Counted from the stretch's first letter, positions 42,950-52,560 are shown. The stretch is DNA of 64,000 bases from Bacteroidota bacterium (GCA_947475165.1 CANJLD010000001.1:124001-188000), one strand, 5' to 3'. Notes: generated from the letters alone by a model not told the origin. Translations and numbers: made by a program.

Positions 42950-43761
42950 GCAGTTAGATTGTAAAGATTAAAATGAAGATGCTTCGAAAAAACATCAAAC
43001 GACTTAGTAAAATTGATGGTTTCCGGCTTTTGTATAAAACTGATATTGCGAAAATACTTGTAGCACAAATCGTGAATCTTGCTTTGTATATCCACTTCTC
43101 CTAACAACACTAATTCAATGTTTTCGCGGTCTATTTTTAATTCATCTGCACAGAGCAAAAGGAAATAAATAAAATCTGTAGCCGCCTGATAATCGTAACG
43201 ATTCATCAACTTCAACTTCTTTTCACTATCGAAATAAATAATGTCAAGGTGCGATTGACCTACGTTTACAAACAGCTTTTCGCTTTCGCTGTTTAAATAT
43301 GCGGGAAGCAAATTGAAGTAAGTGGAATTAAGGTGCAGGAATTCCGAGTTACCGAATAATTTTTTCAGCGATTGTATGATTGCTTCTGCACTTTCAAAAA
43401 CAATTTCTATACCGGCACATTGCTGACTAAGTTGTTCGTTTCGGTTTATCATAAACGAAAACTCCGTTGGCACTAAAGAATATTTCTCATCCAGCGCAAT
43501 CAGAATTTCTGAATACGGCAGTTGAAGAATTTCATCCTTCTCAAAAATCTTCTCGATGCGCTGCGCTAACTCACTGGCATTGGCTACGTGATGCAAAGTA
43601 TAGTCGCCATAAAAAATAATCTGCTGGTGCGTTTGCGATAAAACAAAATACCGCAGCGAACTGTTAGTAACAGAAAGTTTAATTACCAACGCAGAAGGAG
43701 AAACGCTTGCTTCTACTTCGCCAATACTGCTGAAAGAATTTTTAACCTGAGCCGGTGTCAC
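42946..43761 (-). CDS. DUF3822 family protein
   Basis: 271 residues if started at the GTG at 43761. The frame extends upstream to a TTG at 43860, but that extension is low-complexity and contains a heptanucleotide array, while a TATTTTCG box sits exactly 4 nt before the GTG, so the GTG is preferred. The sequence (SALVIKLSVTNSSLRYFVLS; LDEKYSLVPTEF; LFVNVGQSHLDIIYF) matches the actin-like-fold DUF3822 proteins found beside rsmD in Bacteroidota. Function not established. It leads the rsmD operon. Confidence 0.82.
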   Translation of the reverse strand: MTPAQVKNSFSSIGEVEASVSPSALVIKLSVTNSSLRYFVLSQTHQQIIFYGDYTLHHVANASELAQRIEKIFEKDEILQLPYSEILIALDEKYSLVPTEFSFMINRNEQLSQQCAGIEIVFESAEAIIQSLKKLFGNSEFLHLNSTYFNLLPAYLNSESEKLFVNVGQSHLDIIYFDSEKKLKLMNRYDYQAATDFIYFLLLCADELKIDRENIELVLLGEVDIQSKIHDLCYKYFRNISFIQKPETINFTKSFDVFSKHLHFNLYNLTA

Positions 43762-43765
43762 GGGG

Positions 43766-43773
43766 CGAAAATA
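43766..43773 (-). promoter_or_regulatory. -7-like box TATTTTCG before the DUF3822 start
   Basis: Minus-strand TATTTTCG, then CCCC, then GTG at 43761. It supports the shorter start. Confidence 0.4.
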
Positions 43774-43781
43774 CAAGAGTA

Positions 43782-43883
43782 AATGGTTATTGGTTAATCG
43801 GTGATTAGTAAATTGGCTTTGTGTGTTTTTAAAATTTAACTCGGAGTTTGTATTTACCAATCAACTAATAACCAATTAACCAT
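43782..43883. repeat. Two facing heptanucleotide arrays in the divergent intergenic region
   Basis: AATGGTT, ATTGGTT, AATCGGT, GATTAGT, AAATTGG at 43782-43816, then roughly complementary ACCAATC, AACTAAT, AACCAAT, TAACCAT at 43856-43883. Together they form an imperfect inverted pair between the divergent DUF3822 and thioesterase genes. Confidence 0.75.
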
Positions 43884-43892
43884 TCACTTTAT

Positions 43893-43900
43893 TATGTTTG
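43893..43900 (+). promoter_or_regulatory. -7 box TATGTTTG close to the thioesterase start
   Basis: Exact TAnnTTTG, ending 6 nt before the ATG at 43907. Confidence 0.5.
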
Positions 43901-43906
43901 AAAAGT

Positions 43907-44338
43907 ATGAAGAAGTTAGAAGCAAGAAACCCGAAATTCAAAGAATATACCGAGTTGATGATTTCGCGGAATAAGTTTATCCAATTTCTGGGATTCACTA
44001 TTACCAAAATTGAACCCGGTTATACAGAAGGAGAAATGGAGTTTAAAGAAATTCACCATCAGCAAAACGGATGGCTGCATGGCGGAGTAACGTCTACTAT
44101 CCTTGATATGGTTCAGGGATTTGCAGCTTACTCGATGGTGGAAGAAGGACAAAAAGTATTTACGGTAGAAGCAAAGATTTCATATTTCAATCCCGGCACG
44201 GCTGATAAATTTTATTCACGAGGCGGAGTAGTTAAACCGGGCAAGCGTTTTCATTTCTGCGAAGCAGAAGTTTATTATTTAAAAGATGGACAGGAAATAA
44301 TCGTAGCAAAAGGAAGCTCCACAATGGCAGTAATTTAA
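43907..44338 (+). CDS. PaaI-type hotdog thioesterase
   Basis: 143 residues from the ATG at 43907 (a TTG at 43898 would add three). The hotdog motif NGWLHGGVTSTILDMVQGFAA carries the catalytic HGG and Asp of the PaaI/4HBT group; VFTVEAKISYFNPG is the second strand motif. Such enzymes hydrolyse acyl-CoA thioesters; the substrate is not evident. Its stop overlaps the MATE start by one base. Confidence 0.9.
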   Translation: MKKLEARNPKFKEYTELMISRNKFIQFLGFTITKIEPGYTEGEMEFKEIHHQQNGWLHGGVTSTILDMVQGFAAYSMVEEGQKVFTVEAKISYFNPGTADKFYSRGGVVKPGKRFHFCEAEVYYLKDGQEIIVAKGSSTMAVI

Positions 44339-45678
44339 TGGCTCAACTAAAAGCAACATACAAAGAGATTCTCACCATATCGCTTCCGCTGATACTGGGC
44401 AATGTGGCGTGGACGAGCAATAGCGTGTTCGATACAATTTTCGTGGGCAAACTTGGTAAAGTAGAATTAGATGCCATTGGTTTTGCGAGTGTTTTCTACT
44501 CGGTGCTTTTTATGGCGGGCTTTAGTTTTACGCGCGGTACACAAATGCTTATTGCCCGCAGAATGGGTGAGTTGAATAAGCATGAAGTCGGCAACATTCT
44601 CGACACCACCATTATTGCCATGCTCGGTGTTGCACTTGTCTTTTTTACGCTGATTAAACTTTTTACGCATGAAATTCTCGGCTTCATGCTCACCAACGAA
44701 GATATTATTCAGAAGTGTGAAGCATTTTTAAGTTACCGTATATGGGGGCTGATTCCAAGTTTTATTAGTTTCGTTTTCATCGCGTTTTATTCAGGTATCG
44801 GGCGCACACCTATTCTTGCGGCATCTATTGGCGTGATGACTTTCTTCAATATTATTTTGAATTATGGATTGGTGTATGGCAAATTCGGCTTGCCTGAAAT
44901 TGGCATTGGCGGCTCGGGAATGGCAACAGCCATTTCAGAAACACTTGCCGTGCTTGTGTTGTTTCTTGGAACATTTTACAAAAACCGCATTCACGATTTC
45001 TACTTGTTCCGCTTCAAGAAATTTGACACGGTAATGATTAAACAAGTGAGCAATATGGCGGTGCCATTAATGCTTCAGTCGCTGGCAGCCGTTGGAGGTT
45101 GGCTGTATTTTTTTGCGCGTATTGAAACTGTTTTAGGGAAAGATGCGCTTGCTGTTTCTTCTATTTTTCGTCAGCTGATTTTATTTTTTACCATACCTGC
45201 GTGGAGCCTGGGCTCAACTACCAATACGCTTATCAGCAATTTGGTTGGTCAAAGAGATTTTAATGGAGTAAAAGATGCCATACGGAAAATAAGCTTAATC
45301 AGTTTGGCGTTTGCGGTTCTGTCGTGCGCTATTATTTTTTTTTTCCCTTCGTTCTGCATAGGCATTTTTACCAGTGAAAAAGATGCGGCTCTAATTATTC
45401 CGATGGCGACTGAAATTGTGCCGGTGATATTTGTTGTATTTATCCTCATGTCGTTCACTAACATTCTTTTTAACGGTGTTATCAGTTTAGGCGACATTTA
45501 TATTGCGCTGGGAATTCAGCTAATAGTGGTAGTTATTTACATAACCTACTTTCAGTTTATGTTCACCCTTCCTTTTGTGAGCACCTTCTGGATTTGGACG
45601 GCCGAATGGGTTTATTGGATTTCGATTCTTGCGGCTTGTTTGATTTTCTTTAAATACAAAAAATTAGATATTGTATGA
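44338..45678 (+). CDS. MATE family multidrug/toxin efflux transporter
   Basis: 446 residues with 12 hydrophobic segments in two homologous halves, starting SLPLILGNVAWTSNSVFDTIFVGKLG. MATE proteins export cationic drugs or metabolites using a Na+ or H+ gradient across the inner membrane. It is coupled to the thioesterase gene (TAATG overlap). A palindromic pair of heptanucleotide arrays follows the stop and may terminate transcription. Confidence 0.93.
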   Translation: MAQLKATYKEILTISLPLILGNVAWTSNSVFDTIFVGKLGKVELDAIGFASVFYSVLFMAGFSFTRGTQMLIARRMGELNKHEVGNILDTTIIAMLGVALVFFTLIKLFTHEILGFMLTNEDIIQKCEAFLSYRIWGLIPSFISFVFIAFYSGIGRTPILAASIGVMTFFNIILNYGLVYGKFGLPEIGIGGSGMATAISETLAVLVLFLGTFYKNRIHDFYLFRFKKFDTVMIKQVSNMAVPLMLQSLAAVGGWLYFFARIETVLGKDALAVSSIFRQLILFFTIPAWSLGSTTNTLISNLVGQRDFNGVKDAIRKISLISLAFAVLSCAIIFFFPSFCIGIFTSEKDAALIIPMATEIVPVIFVVFILMSFTNILFNGVISLGDIYIALGIQLIVVVIYITYFQFMFTLPFVSTFWIWTAEWVYWISILAACLIFFKYKKLDIV

Positions 45679-45680
45679 AA

Positions 45681-45765
45681 GGAAATACGAAACATGAAAT
45701 ACTAATTACGAAATGTTAGTAAAGGACTTTCGTTTTTCATTTCGTATTTCCAACTTCGTATTTAG
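45681..45765. repeat. Palindromic pair of heptanucleotide arrays
   Basis: GGAAATA, CGAAACA, TGAAATA, CTAATTA, CGAAATG (45681-45715) and, in inverse orientation, CGTTTTT, CATTTCG, TATTTCC, AACTTCG, TATTTAG (45731-45765). The inner words pair, so this can form a hairpin between the MATE and ftsE genes. Confidence 0.8.
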
Positions 45766-45779
45766 TAAATAATAACAAG

Positions 45780-46472
45780 ATGGAAGAAAACGTAATCAGT
45801 TACAGCCACGTAAATGTTTATCAGGGTGGTTCGCTTATTTTAAGCGATGTAAATTTTGAATTGAAACAAGGCGAGTTTGTTTATCTGATTGGCAAGACCG
45901 GTGCCGGTAAAAGCAGTTTTATAAAAACACTTTATGGTGAAGTGCGGGTGAACGAAGGCGAAGCAAATGTGGTTGGCTATAACCTGAAAACGATTAAAAA
46001 GAAAGACGTTCCATATTTGCGCAGAAAACTCGGCATTGTGTTTCAAGATTTTCAATTGCTGAATGATACAACGGTGCAAGCAAACTTAGATTTTGTTTTG
46101 CGCGCCACCGGTTGGGAGAGCAAACCTAAACGAGAAGAAAGAATTGCCGAAGTATTGAATGAAGTTGGTCTGTCGCACTTATCGGGTAAAATGCCTTTTC
46201 AGATTTCTGGAGGAGAACAACAACGTTTGGTTATTGCAAGAGCGTTACTCAACAATCCACCGGTGTTTATTGCTGATGAACCCACCGGCAACCTTGACCC
46301 TGAGACTTCGGATGATATTGTAAAGTTGCTGATTAAAATAAACCGCGAACACAATACTGCTGTGTTAATGGCTACCCACAATTATCAATTGATTGATAAA
46401 TATCCTGCAACTATTTACAGTTGCACCGATAACACCATTAACATGGAGAAAGGAATTACTGTAAAGATGTAA
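45780..46472 (+). CDS. ftsE: FtsE-like cell division ABC transporter ATP-binding protein
   Basis: 230 residues. Walker A GKTGAGKSS, Q-loop IVFQDFQLL, signature ISGGEQQRLVIARAL, Walker B VFIADEPTGNLD and the switch histidine ATHNYQ are all present; the sequence around DFQLL and the short length fit FtsE rather than LolD. FtsE with FtsX regulates septal peptidoglycan hydrolases. FtsX is not adjacent, which I recall as usual in Bacteroidota. Confidence 0.88.
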   Translation: MEENVISYSHVNVYQGGSLILSDVNFELKQGEFVYLIGKTGAGKSSFIKTLYGEVRVNEGEANVVGYNLKTIKKKDVPYLRRKLGIVFQDFQLLNDTTVQANLDFVLRATGWESKPKREERIAEVLNEVGLSHLSGKMPFQISGGEQQRLVIARALLNNPPVFIADEPTGNLDPETSDDIVKLLIKINREHNTAVLMATHNYQLIDKYPATIYSCTDNTINMEKGITVKM

Positions 46473-47600
46473 TTACCCAAAAATCTCTTTTATAATCTTC
46501 AAAGCATTTGCTCTGTTGCTGAAACCGGCACCGAGAATACGTTCGCGCTTTTCAATTTCGTGTTGAGTGAAATCTTCTTTCATCAAATCGGTGAGGATGC
46601 GTTTTGTAGCTGCAGGATTATCTTCAATATTGCAAAGTGTTTCGAGACCGGTATTGTTTACCATTTTGCCGTTTACTACAATGTAACGTCCGCGATAAAG
46701 CGAGTTGAGGAGTTTCAGTTTTATACCGGTGTTTTGAAAAGTAACAAGTAGATTGATATGCGCTTCGCGCATCAACTCTTCCATTTTTTCGAATGGCGGA
46801 TTTTCAATCAACTTGATGTTTGGAATGTTTTTGATTTCTTTCTTTAAAGCAGCAGTTGGATTTTTACCGGCTATCACAAATTTGAAAGGCATTCCTTCTG
46901 CAATCTTTTTAGCAATAAACATGGCAGCCTGATTGTTTTCTGCTACACTCAAATTTCCCTGATACAGAATGAAATTTCCTTTACCGGTTTTGCTCGTAAT
47001 TTCTTCATTGTTATGAAAGGCTGGAACGTAGCTGATAGTTTCGTAGCTCTGGCGTAGATATTCATAATCGCTGCGGCTGATAGCAAAAATTCTGTCGGCA
47101 TTCTTTAGTTCATCTTCAAACTTCTTTAGCTTTTTCGATTCGAGATTGAAGTAGAATTTGATGAGGTAATTGCTCTCTGCTTCTTTTAAACTGCGGTAGT
47201 AATCCCATTCTACATTGTGCATGCGAACGGCTTTCAGTTTTCCTTCAAGCGCAGGGTGTTTAAGGTAAAAGCACGTATGCAACCCTTCAAACAAAACAGG
47301 ATAATTGTCGTTGGTGAGGTTGGTGAGCAACTCTCCGCTTTGCCTTGAGCCAACAATGTAAGGCACATTGCTGTAAATTGCCTGATAGAATTTTTTGCGC
47401 GGATAGTAATTTACCGTTTCGCAAATCTTCGCCAGTTCTTCGCTCTCATCTCTGCCATAATTAAAACAGTGCAGATGAATTTTTATTCCCAACTGACTGA
47501 GTGCTTTTATTTTGTAAAACACATCAATTACTCCACCGTAATCGGGCGGGTAAGGAACATTGAAAGAAACTATATGGAGATGCTTATTAGAGTAATTCAT
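46473..47600 (-). CDS. Glycosyltransferase, GT4-like
   Basis: 375 residues from the ATG at 47600; a TTG at 47612 would add four. N-terminal PYPPDYGGVIDV and C-terminal VTFQNTGIKLKLLNSLYRGR fit a GT-B glycosyltransferase of the GT4 type, with a nucleotide-binding FILYQGNLSVAENNQAA strand. It overlaps the upstream glycosyltransferase by 14 nt. Together they could build a surface polysaccharide or glycolipid. Sugar and acceptor are unknown. Confidence 0.88.
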   Translation of the reverse strand: MNYSNKHLHIVSFNVPYPPDYGGVIDVFYKIKALSQLGIKIHLHCFNYGRDESEELAKICETVNYYPRKKFYQAIYSNVPYIVGSRQSGELLTNLTNDNYPVLFEGLHTCFYLKHPALEGKLKAVRMHNVEWDYYRSLKEAESNYLIKFYFNLESKKLKKFEDELKNADRIFAISRSDYEYLRQSYETISYVPAFHNNEEITSKTGKGNFILYQGNLSVAENNQAAMFIAKKIAEGMPFKFVIAGKNPTAALKKEIKNIPNIKLIENPPFEKMEELMREAHINLLVTFQNTGIKLKLLNSLYRGRYIVVNGKMVNNTGLETLCNIEDNPAATKRILTDLMKEDFTQHEIEKRERILGAGFSNRANALKIIKEIFG

Positions 47601-48681
47601 TATAGAGGGCAAGTAATTTCTTCTCTTCGTTTTGCCAGTTCAAATTTTCGCTGCAAACCTCACAATTTTTCTGTAACCGCATATAGAGTTGCTTGTCGGT
47701 AAGTAGACGCTCCACGGCAGTTTTTATTTCTCGAACAGAGCAATCTTTTACCAAAAGAGCTACTTCGTATTCATCGTTAATCTTTTTGTATTCGGGAAAG
47801 CCAATGCAAACCTGCGGAACGCGTGCGTGGATATAATCGAAGAATTTGTTGGAGAGCGAGTAGTAATAACTCAAGCCTTTATTTTCCAACAGATTTATTC
47901 CAATAGTCGCTTCAGAAGTCAGCTTTTTTAAATCCTCAGGCTTTATGAATCCGAGAAATTGAACTTTACCTTCAAGATTCAATTTCTTAACTAAGTCACG
48001 TAACTCGTTCGATAAATCTCCTTCACCTGCTAAAAGAAGTTTTGCGTTAATGCTTTGCATGGCTTCTATCAAATGCTCTAAGCCTCTCGCTTCGTTTAAT
48101 GCGCCTTGATATAAAAGAGTGGCGAGTGGTGAGTGGTGAGTGGCGAGTGGTAAATACAAAGGAGCATTCATTATTACTTGAAATTGCTTCCAATATTTCT
48201 TTGAAGACAATTCTGCTAGTGCAGGTGATACGGTATAAGCCAAATCAAACTTTGGAACAAAAGTTTTTTCTATCCATTCCCAAGCTCGTTTTACAGATTT
48301 TCTTCTAACTACTTCAGGGACTTCGGTGAAGTATTCGTGTGCATCGTAAATGAGTTTTGCATTTTTGGATTTCCCTGCCACGTAAACTGCACTAATTGTA
48401 TCTAAATCTATAGCACAAACCGCATCAAATTCGTGTGAGCGTAAATAGAAGAGTAAACGCAGATTGTATTCGAGATAAAACAGTTTTCCTTTATTGAACC
48501 AACATTTTAAACGAGTTTGATTAAACGGTTCAGTTGCAAAGGCAACAGAACTTTCTCTTTCTCTTCCTACCAATTCAACTTCATAACCTGCTCCCGTCAG
48601 GCTTCTGCAAATTTTCTGCATCCGCTGATCGTAGGTTAAATCATTGGTGACGGTAAAGATTATCTTCTTGCTCAATGCCAT
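47587..48681 (-). CDS. Glycosyltransferase, GT4-like, with a heptamer-array insertion
   Basis: 364 residues, GT-B fold: N-terminal FTVTNDLTYDQRMQKICRSL and a C-terminal UDP/GDP-sugar region (LLYQGALNEARGLEHLIEAM, LAGEGDL, SNKFFDYIHARVPQV). Between the domains, PLATHHSPLAT is encoded by five GAGTGGY heptamers (48117-48151), probably an insertion in a tolerant loop. It overlaps the recQ end by 10 nt and the next glycosyltransferase by 14 nt. Confidence 0.88.
   Translation of the reverse strand: MALSKKIIFTVTNDLTYDQRMQKICRSLTGAGYEVELVGRERESSVAFATEPFNQTRLKCWFNKGKLFYLEYNLRLLFYLRSHEFDAVCAIDLDTISAVYVAGKSKNAKLIYDAHEYFTEVPEVVRRKSVKRAWEWIEKTFVPKFDLAYTVSPALAELSSKKYWKQFQVIMNAPLYLPLATHHSPLATLLYQGALNEARGLEHLIEAMQSINAKLLLAGEGDLSNELRDLVKKLNLEGKVQFLGFIKPEDLKKLTSEATIGINLLENKGLSYYYSLSNKFFDYIHARVPQVCIGFPEYKKINDEYEVALLVKDCSVREIKTAVERLLTDKQLYMRLQKNCEVCSENLNWQNEEKKLLALYNELL
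48117..48151. repeat. Heptanucleotide array inside a glycosyltransferase gene
   Basis: Five consecutive 7-mers: GAGTGGC, GAGTGGT, GAGTGGT, GAGTGGC, GAGTGGT. In frame on the minus strand. Confidence 0.9.
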
Positions 48682-50594
48682 TTTACTTTTCCGTCAGGTG
48701 TTGTGTTTATTTTCCCTTTATCCAATAAATAATCTACTGCTGTATTCGCGTATTCCGTTTTTAAATTCAGTTTTTGAACAAGTTCTGCTGTGCTTAACGC
48801 AGATTGCTTTAATTCATTTTCTACTGCTGCTACAATTTTAGAGAATTCTTCTGCGCTTAAGCCGCTTTTCTTTTGCGCTACGCATACATCGCAAATGCCG
48901 CAGTTTTCAGCTATAGTTTCTCCAAAATATTTTACTAATAAGCGGGTGCGGCAAACATTGTTATCCATAACATAATTACGAACAGCAGTTAATCGCTTTT
49001 CAAAATCTTCTTTGCGTTTATTAATAAAATCACGGTCTAAACGCAAATCGGTTTTCTTAACTCTGTTTTGAAGAAAGAATATTTGCGGCTTATTCTTTCG
49101 TGGCTGGTAGTTGAAGATTTTGAATTTATGAAGCGTAGTGAGCTGATTGATTACTTCTTCCGTTGTGATTTTTAATCGAGGAGCATACGCCTGTTCATCA
49201 ACCGGAACAAAATCTTCAAACACCCCTTCGGATGTTCGTAAAACAAATTTGACAACCGGTTCCAGTTTTTTGTTCTGCTCTTGAAAACGGGTAAGCGTTT
49301 CTTTAGAACAAACACATTTAACCTGCGAAAGCTGAAACACACTTTCACTGATGTAAAGCAGTTCCTGTTGTTCGAGAATTTTTAACGCACTCATTACCTT
49401 TATCGGATTCTGTTTTGTTGCATCCGAAAAACTTCCTAAATCAAAATCGTAACCACGATTTATTCCATCGTTTAAAGCAATGCGCAAATGATTGCAAAGG
49501 GATTCGTAAACTTCCTTTATGAAATCAACGGCAGGAAAGCCTTCTTTTATTTTTCTATCCAGTTCAACCAAATCATTCTTCTCGTGAACCTGAACTGCAT
49601 ACGCTTTCTTTTCATCGCGCCCTGCTCTACCTGCTTCCTGAAAATAGGCTTCAATGCTCTCTGCTAAATCCATGTGAATTACCAAGCGTACATCCGGCTT
49701 ATCAATTCCCATTCCAAAGGCGTTGGTGCAACAGATAACGCGTGTTTTATTCTTTATCCAATCTTCCTGCCTGCGCGAACGTTCATTTGGTTCTAAACCG
49801 GCATGATAAAAATCTGCTTTTACTTTATGCTTGTTCAAATAATCGGCATACTCTTTTGCTTTCTTTCTGTTGCGCACATAAACTACTGCGGTGCCTTTTA
49901 CCTTACTAAGAATTTCAAGCATGGTTTGCTCCCGGTGGGCAGTTTGCCTTATTACATAACTCAGATTCTTCCGCACAAAACTTTTCTGCAAAACATTCTT
50001 CTGTTTAAACAGAAGTTTTTCCTGAATGTCGGTTACTACTTCGGACGTTGCAGTGGCGGTAAGTGCTATAACCGGTATCTTTTTCAGTTGCTCTCTAACT
50101 TCTGCAATCTTTAAATAAGGCGGACGAAAATCGTAACCCCATTGCGAAATACAATGCGCTTCATCTACAGCCAGTACACTGATTTTCATTTTAAGCATCC
50201 GCACACGAAAATCTTCGCTAGCTAAACGCTCCGGTGAAATGTAGAGGAATTTAATCTTGCCATACACTGCATTATCCAACAAAGTATCAATCACTCTATT
50301 CGGCAAACCCGAATAAATAGCTGTAGCTTTTATTCCTTTCTGGTTAAGGTTATAAACCTGATCCTTCATCAACGCAATCAGCGGAGAAATAACCAGACAC
50401 ATTCCCTCCATTGCCAACGCAGGAACCTGAAAACAAATTGATTTTCCGCCACCGGTTGGCAGTAAAGCAAGTGTATCTTTTCCATCTAAAACCGATTGAA
50501 TAATTTCTTCCTGCAATGGTCGAAATTGCTCAAAACCCCAATACTGCTTTAAAATTTGATGAATGTTCGGCACAGGGCAAAAATAGAAATTCAA
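48672..50594 (-). CDS. recQ: ATP-dependent DNA helicase RecQ family
   Basis: 640 residues. Walker A LPTGGGKS (K51), DEAHCISQWGYDFRP, and AGRAGRD motif VI are intact. The RecQ zinc-binding region shows CRTRLLVKYFGE with CGICDVC. No HRDC domain is apparent at the C-terminus, which is shorter than E. coli RecQ at that end but has a winged-helix-like tail. It unwinds DNA 3' to 5' in repair and replication restart. The start is a TTG (50594) or a GTG seven codons later; no ATG is available. Confidence 0.94.
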   Translation of the reverse strand: MNFYFCPVPNIHQILKQYWGFEQFRPLQEEIIQSVLDGKDTLALLPTGGGKSICFQVPALAMEGMCLVISPLIALMKDQVYNLNQKGIKATAIYSGLPNRVIDTLLDNAVYGKIKFLYISPERLASEDFRVRMLKMKISVLAVDEAHCISQWGYDFRPPYLKIAEVREQLKKIPVIALTATATSEVVTDIQEKLLFKQKNVLQKSFVRKNLSYVIRQTAHREQTMLEILSKVKGTAVVYVRNRKKAKEYADYLNKHKVKADFYHAGLEPNERSRRQEDWIKNKTRVICCTNAFGMGIDKPDVRLVIHMDLAESIEAYFQEAGRAGRDEKKAYAVQVHEKNDLVELDRKIKEGFPAVDFIKEVYESLCNHLRIALNDGINRGYDFDLGSFSDATKQNPIKVMSALKILEQQELLYISESVFQLSQVKCVCSKETLTRFQEQNKKLEPVVKFVLRTSEGVFEDFVPVDEQAYAPRLKITTEEVINQLTTLHKFKIFNYQPRKNKPQIFFLQNRVKKTDLRLDRDFINKRKEDFEKRLTAVRNYVMDNNVCRTRLLVKYFGETIAENCGICDVCVAQKKSGLSAEEFSKIVAAVENELKQSALSTAELVQKLNLKTEYANTAVDYLLDKGKINTTPDGKVKWH

Positions 50595-50617
50595 CGTTGC
50601 CGAAAATGCGTACTGCG

Positions 50618-52135
50618 TTATTTCAAACGCGCTGGCACTTCAAAATATTTGAATAGCTCCTGCATTGCCTTTAGCGAGCCGCCAGCATCTTTGGCACGTT
50701 TGTAATTTGCTTCTAATTTAATTACGTATTGATTGCTGTGCGATTCAAGCCAACGAGAGAGATAATAGTAAGTATGAATACTTATATCGTTGCCATCATA
50801 CACCGGTTTATCTTTAATTACTTTTTGGTATCGCTTAAAGGTATCTGAACACTTATCGTATTTCTTTACAGAGAAATAACCAATCATCAAAGCAAGAAAA
50901 ACACTATCAGTGCTTCCTGATAAATTGAGTTGCTGGTAAGAAGTAAGCAACGACTCCAACACTTCAATTCCATTCTTGATTTTATCTCCTCCTTTCAAAA
51001 TAAGTAAGGCTCCGTAAAGCATTTGCACACTTACTAAATCATTTTTATAATGCTTATCCCAAATATTCAACGCCAACAGTTCAGCGCATTTATCAGATAA
51101 CTCATTCAATATTTTTTGATCAGCAGCCGATACCAGAGTGTGATAATCGCTCCGGTGAACCAGGTAGTGATAAGAGGAGACAAACCGCGTAGACTGAACC
51201 GCAATAGAAAATATCTGCGGCATGTTCAGGTAATTTTTCCAAAACTTAACCGAGTTGTAATGCTTCGTTAACTCTTTAAAATGGCGTTTGCCTTCAGGCG
51301 TATTAATATTTGCAAGCGGTGAATTCAGCAGCAGAAATCCGAATATTCCTTTTATATCGAACAGGAAAGGAAATACTACATGACTGTTGTTGACCAATTC
51401 TTTTTCGAACTGTTTAATTAGAGCTAAATCTTCTTTATTGTCAAACATTCCCGGATTGAAATAATAAACAGTATACAGGTAAGCGTATTGGCTCAATATG
51501 CGGATAGACGCTGCGGAATGGGTGTGAAATGGTTTATAAAACTCTTTCAGTTTGCCCAGCATTGCAGGGCTCTTTGTTTCTGAGGGAACATAAAGTGTGT
51601 TACGCAACGACTGCACAATGCGGTTAAATATCTGTTCGCTTGCCAGTGTTTCTTCCAATTCTGAGTTGAGTTTAAAACCGGTAGTGGAATCGCGCGTTAG
51701 AAAAGATTGCTGCGCCAAAAACTTTAAAACAAAAACCAGCGATTGATAATCTTCTACCTGTCCGGCTATGTCGAGCAGGCAGTAAGCTCGAAAGTCAGCT
51801 TCTTCGGTTTTTGCTGTATTTACCCATTGTTCAATCAGCGAAACATTATGATGCAAATAGTTAGGATAATTCTGCCCTAAAAGATGAGAGAGTTTAAAAG
51901 TGTAAGAGGTTAATTGATTGAAATTTTGCTTTTGCATAAAGCTTCTGTAAATTTTCACGCAAAGCTCCTGATGACTATCAAACTTAGGTAGTTTATTACG
52001 TATAGTTTCTATTAGCTTTAAAGGAAGAGCAGCATTAGCAGAATCAAGATTAGAGCGAAATTCATTGTAATGAAAATCGTCAAGCAGGTAAACAAATTTT
52101 TGAATGGTAAGCAGTGTACTTTTATCCGTAGCCAT
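50618..52135 (-). CDS. Large helical protein, unknown function
   Basis: 505 residues, ATG start, no signal peptide or membrane segment. It is almost entirely predicted alpha-helical with many Leu/Tyr/Phe heptads, suggesting TPR- or HEAT-like helical repeats, but no canonical repeat motif can be read. I do not recognise the family. It lies 23 nt upstream of recQ on the same strand, so the two are likely co-transcribed. Confidence 0.8.
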   Translation of the reverse strand: MATDKSTLLTIQKFVYLLDDFHYNEFRSNLDSANAALPLKLIETIRNKLPKFDSHQELCVKIYRSFMQKQNFNQLTSYTFKLSHLLGQNYPNYLHHNVSLIEQWVNTAKTEEADFRAYCLLDIAGQVEDYQSLVFVLKFLAQQSFLTRDSTTGFKLNSELEETLASEQIFNRIVQSLRNTLYVPSETKSPAMLGKLKEFYKPFHTHSAASIRILSQYAYLYTVYYFNPGMFDNKEDLALIKQFEKELVNNSHVVFPFLFDIKGIFGFLLLNSPLANINTPEGKRHFKELTKHYNSVKFWKNYLNMPQIFSIAVQSTRFVSSYHYLVHRSDYHTLVSAADQKILNELSDKCAELLALNIWDKHYKNDLVSVQMLYGALLILKGGDKIKNGIEVLESLLTSYQQLNLSGSTDSVFLALMIGYFSVKKYDKCSDTFKRYQKVIKDKPVYDGNDISIHTYYYLSRWLESHSNQYVIKLEANYKRAKDAGGSLKAMQELFKYFEVPARLK

Positions 52136-52560
52136 ATTGTTTTACGATATTACTAAATCCCCTGAGCGAATCAACAGAATTTTTGCCGGATGTTGAAGAT
52201 TCTTTAAAGTCAATTGAAATTTTGATTGACTTCTATTTCAAAAAAAACCGGATTCATTATGTAGTCTGCCACTTTGGGGGGGGTATAAACTTCAATAGCA
52301 AATGACACTATTGCCATATAAGTTCCTAATGCTAATTTCCCTAAACCAAACTCTATACTTATACAGGGAGGGATATTATCCATCACCTTATGTGCTGCTG
52401 CATTGCATTTTTTGCCTAAAACCAATTATACTTTTTAGACAAGCCACAAAACAATGATTTCAAAATTCGAAAACACACAATCTTAACTAAACATATTGCT
52501 CATGATTTGACTTAATATTTTGTTTTTCGACTAACTCCTCTATTTTCCCATCTGTTATAA
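52136..52560. other. Gene-poor gap with a possible 71-codon ORF and a G8 run
   Basis: A minus-strand frame at 52210-52425 encodes 71 residues (MVLGKKCNAAAHKV... EVNQNFN) that resemble nothing I know; it could be a remnant or chance. A run of eight G lies at 52276-52283, unusual in this AT-rich gap. The right end must hold the promoter of the ketoacyl synthase operon; a TATTTTCC box occurs 13 nt before the ATG at 52561. Confidence 0.3.

Noticed and set aside
43761-43860. Upstream TTG start of the DUF3822 gene
   Set aside because: The extension is low-complexity and runs through a heptamer array; a -7-like box lies directly before the GTG at 43761.
45780-46472. LolD or macrolide-exporter ATPase
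   Set aside because: Length and motif context fit FtsE better, although without the permease this is not absolute.
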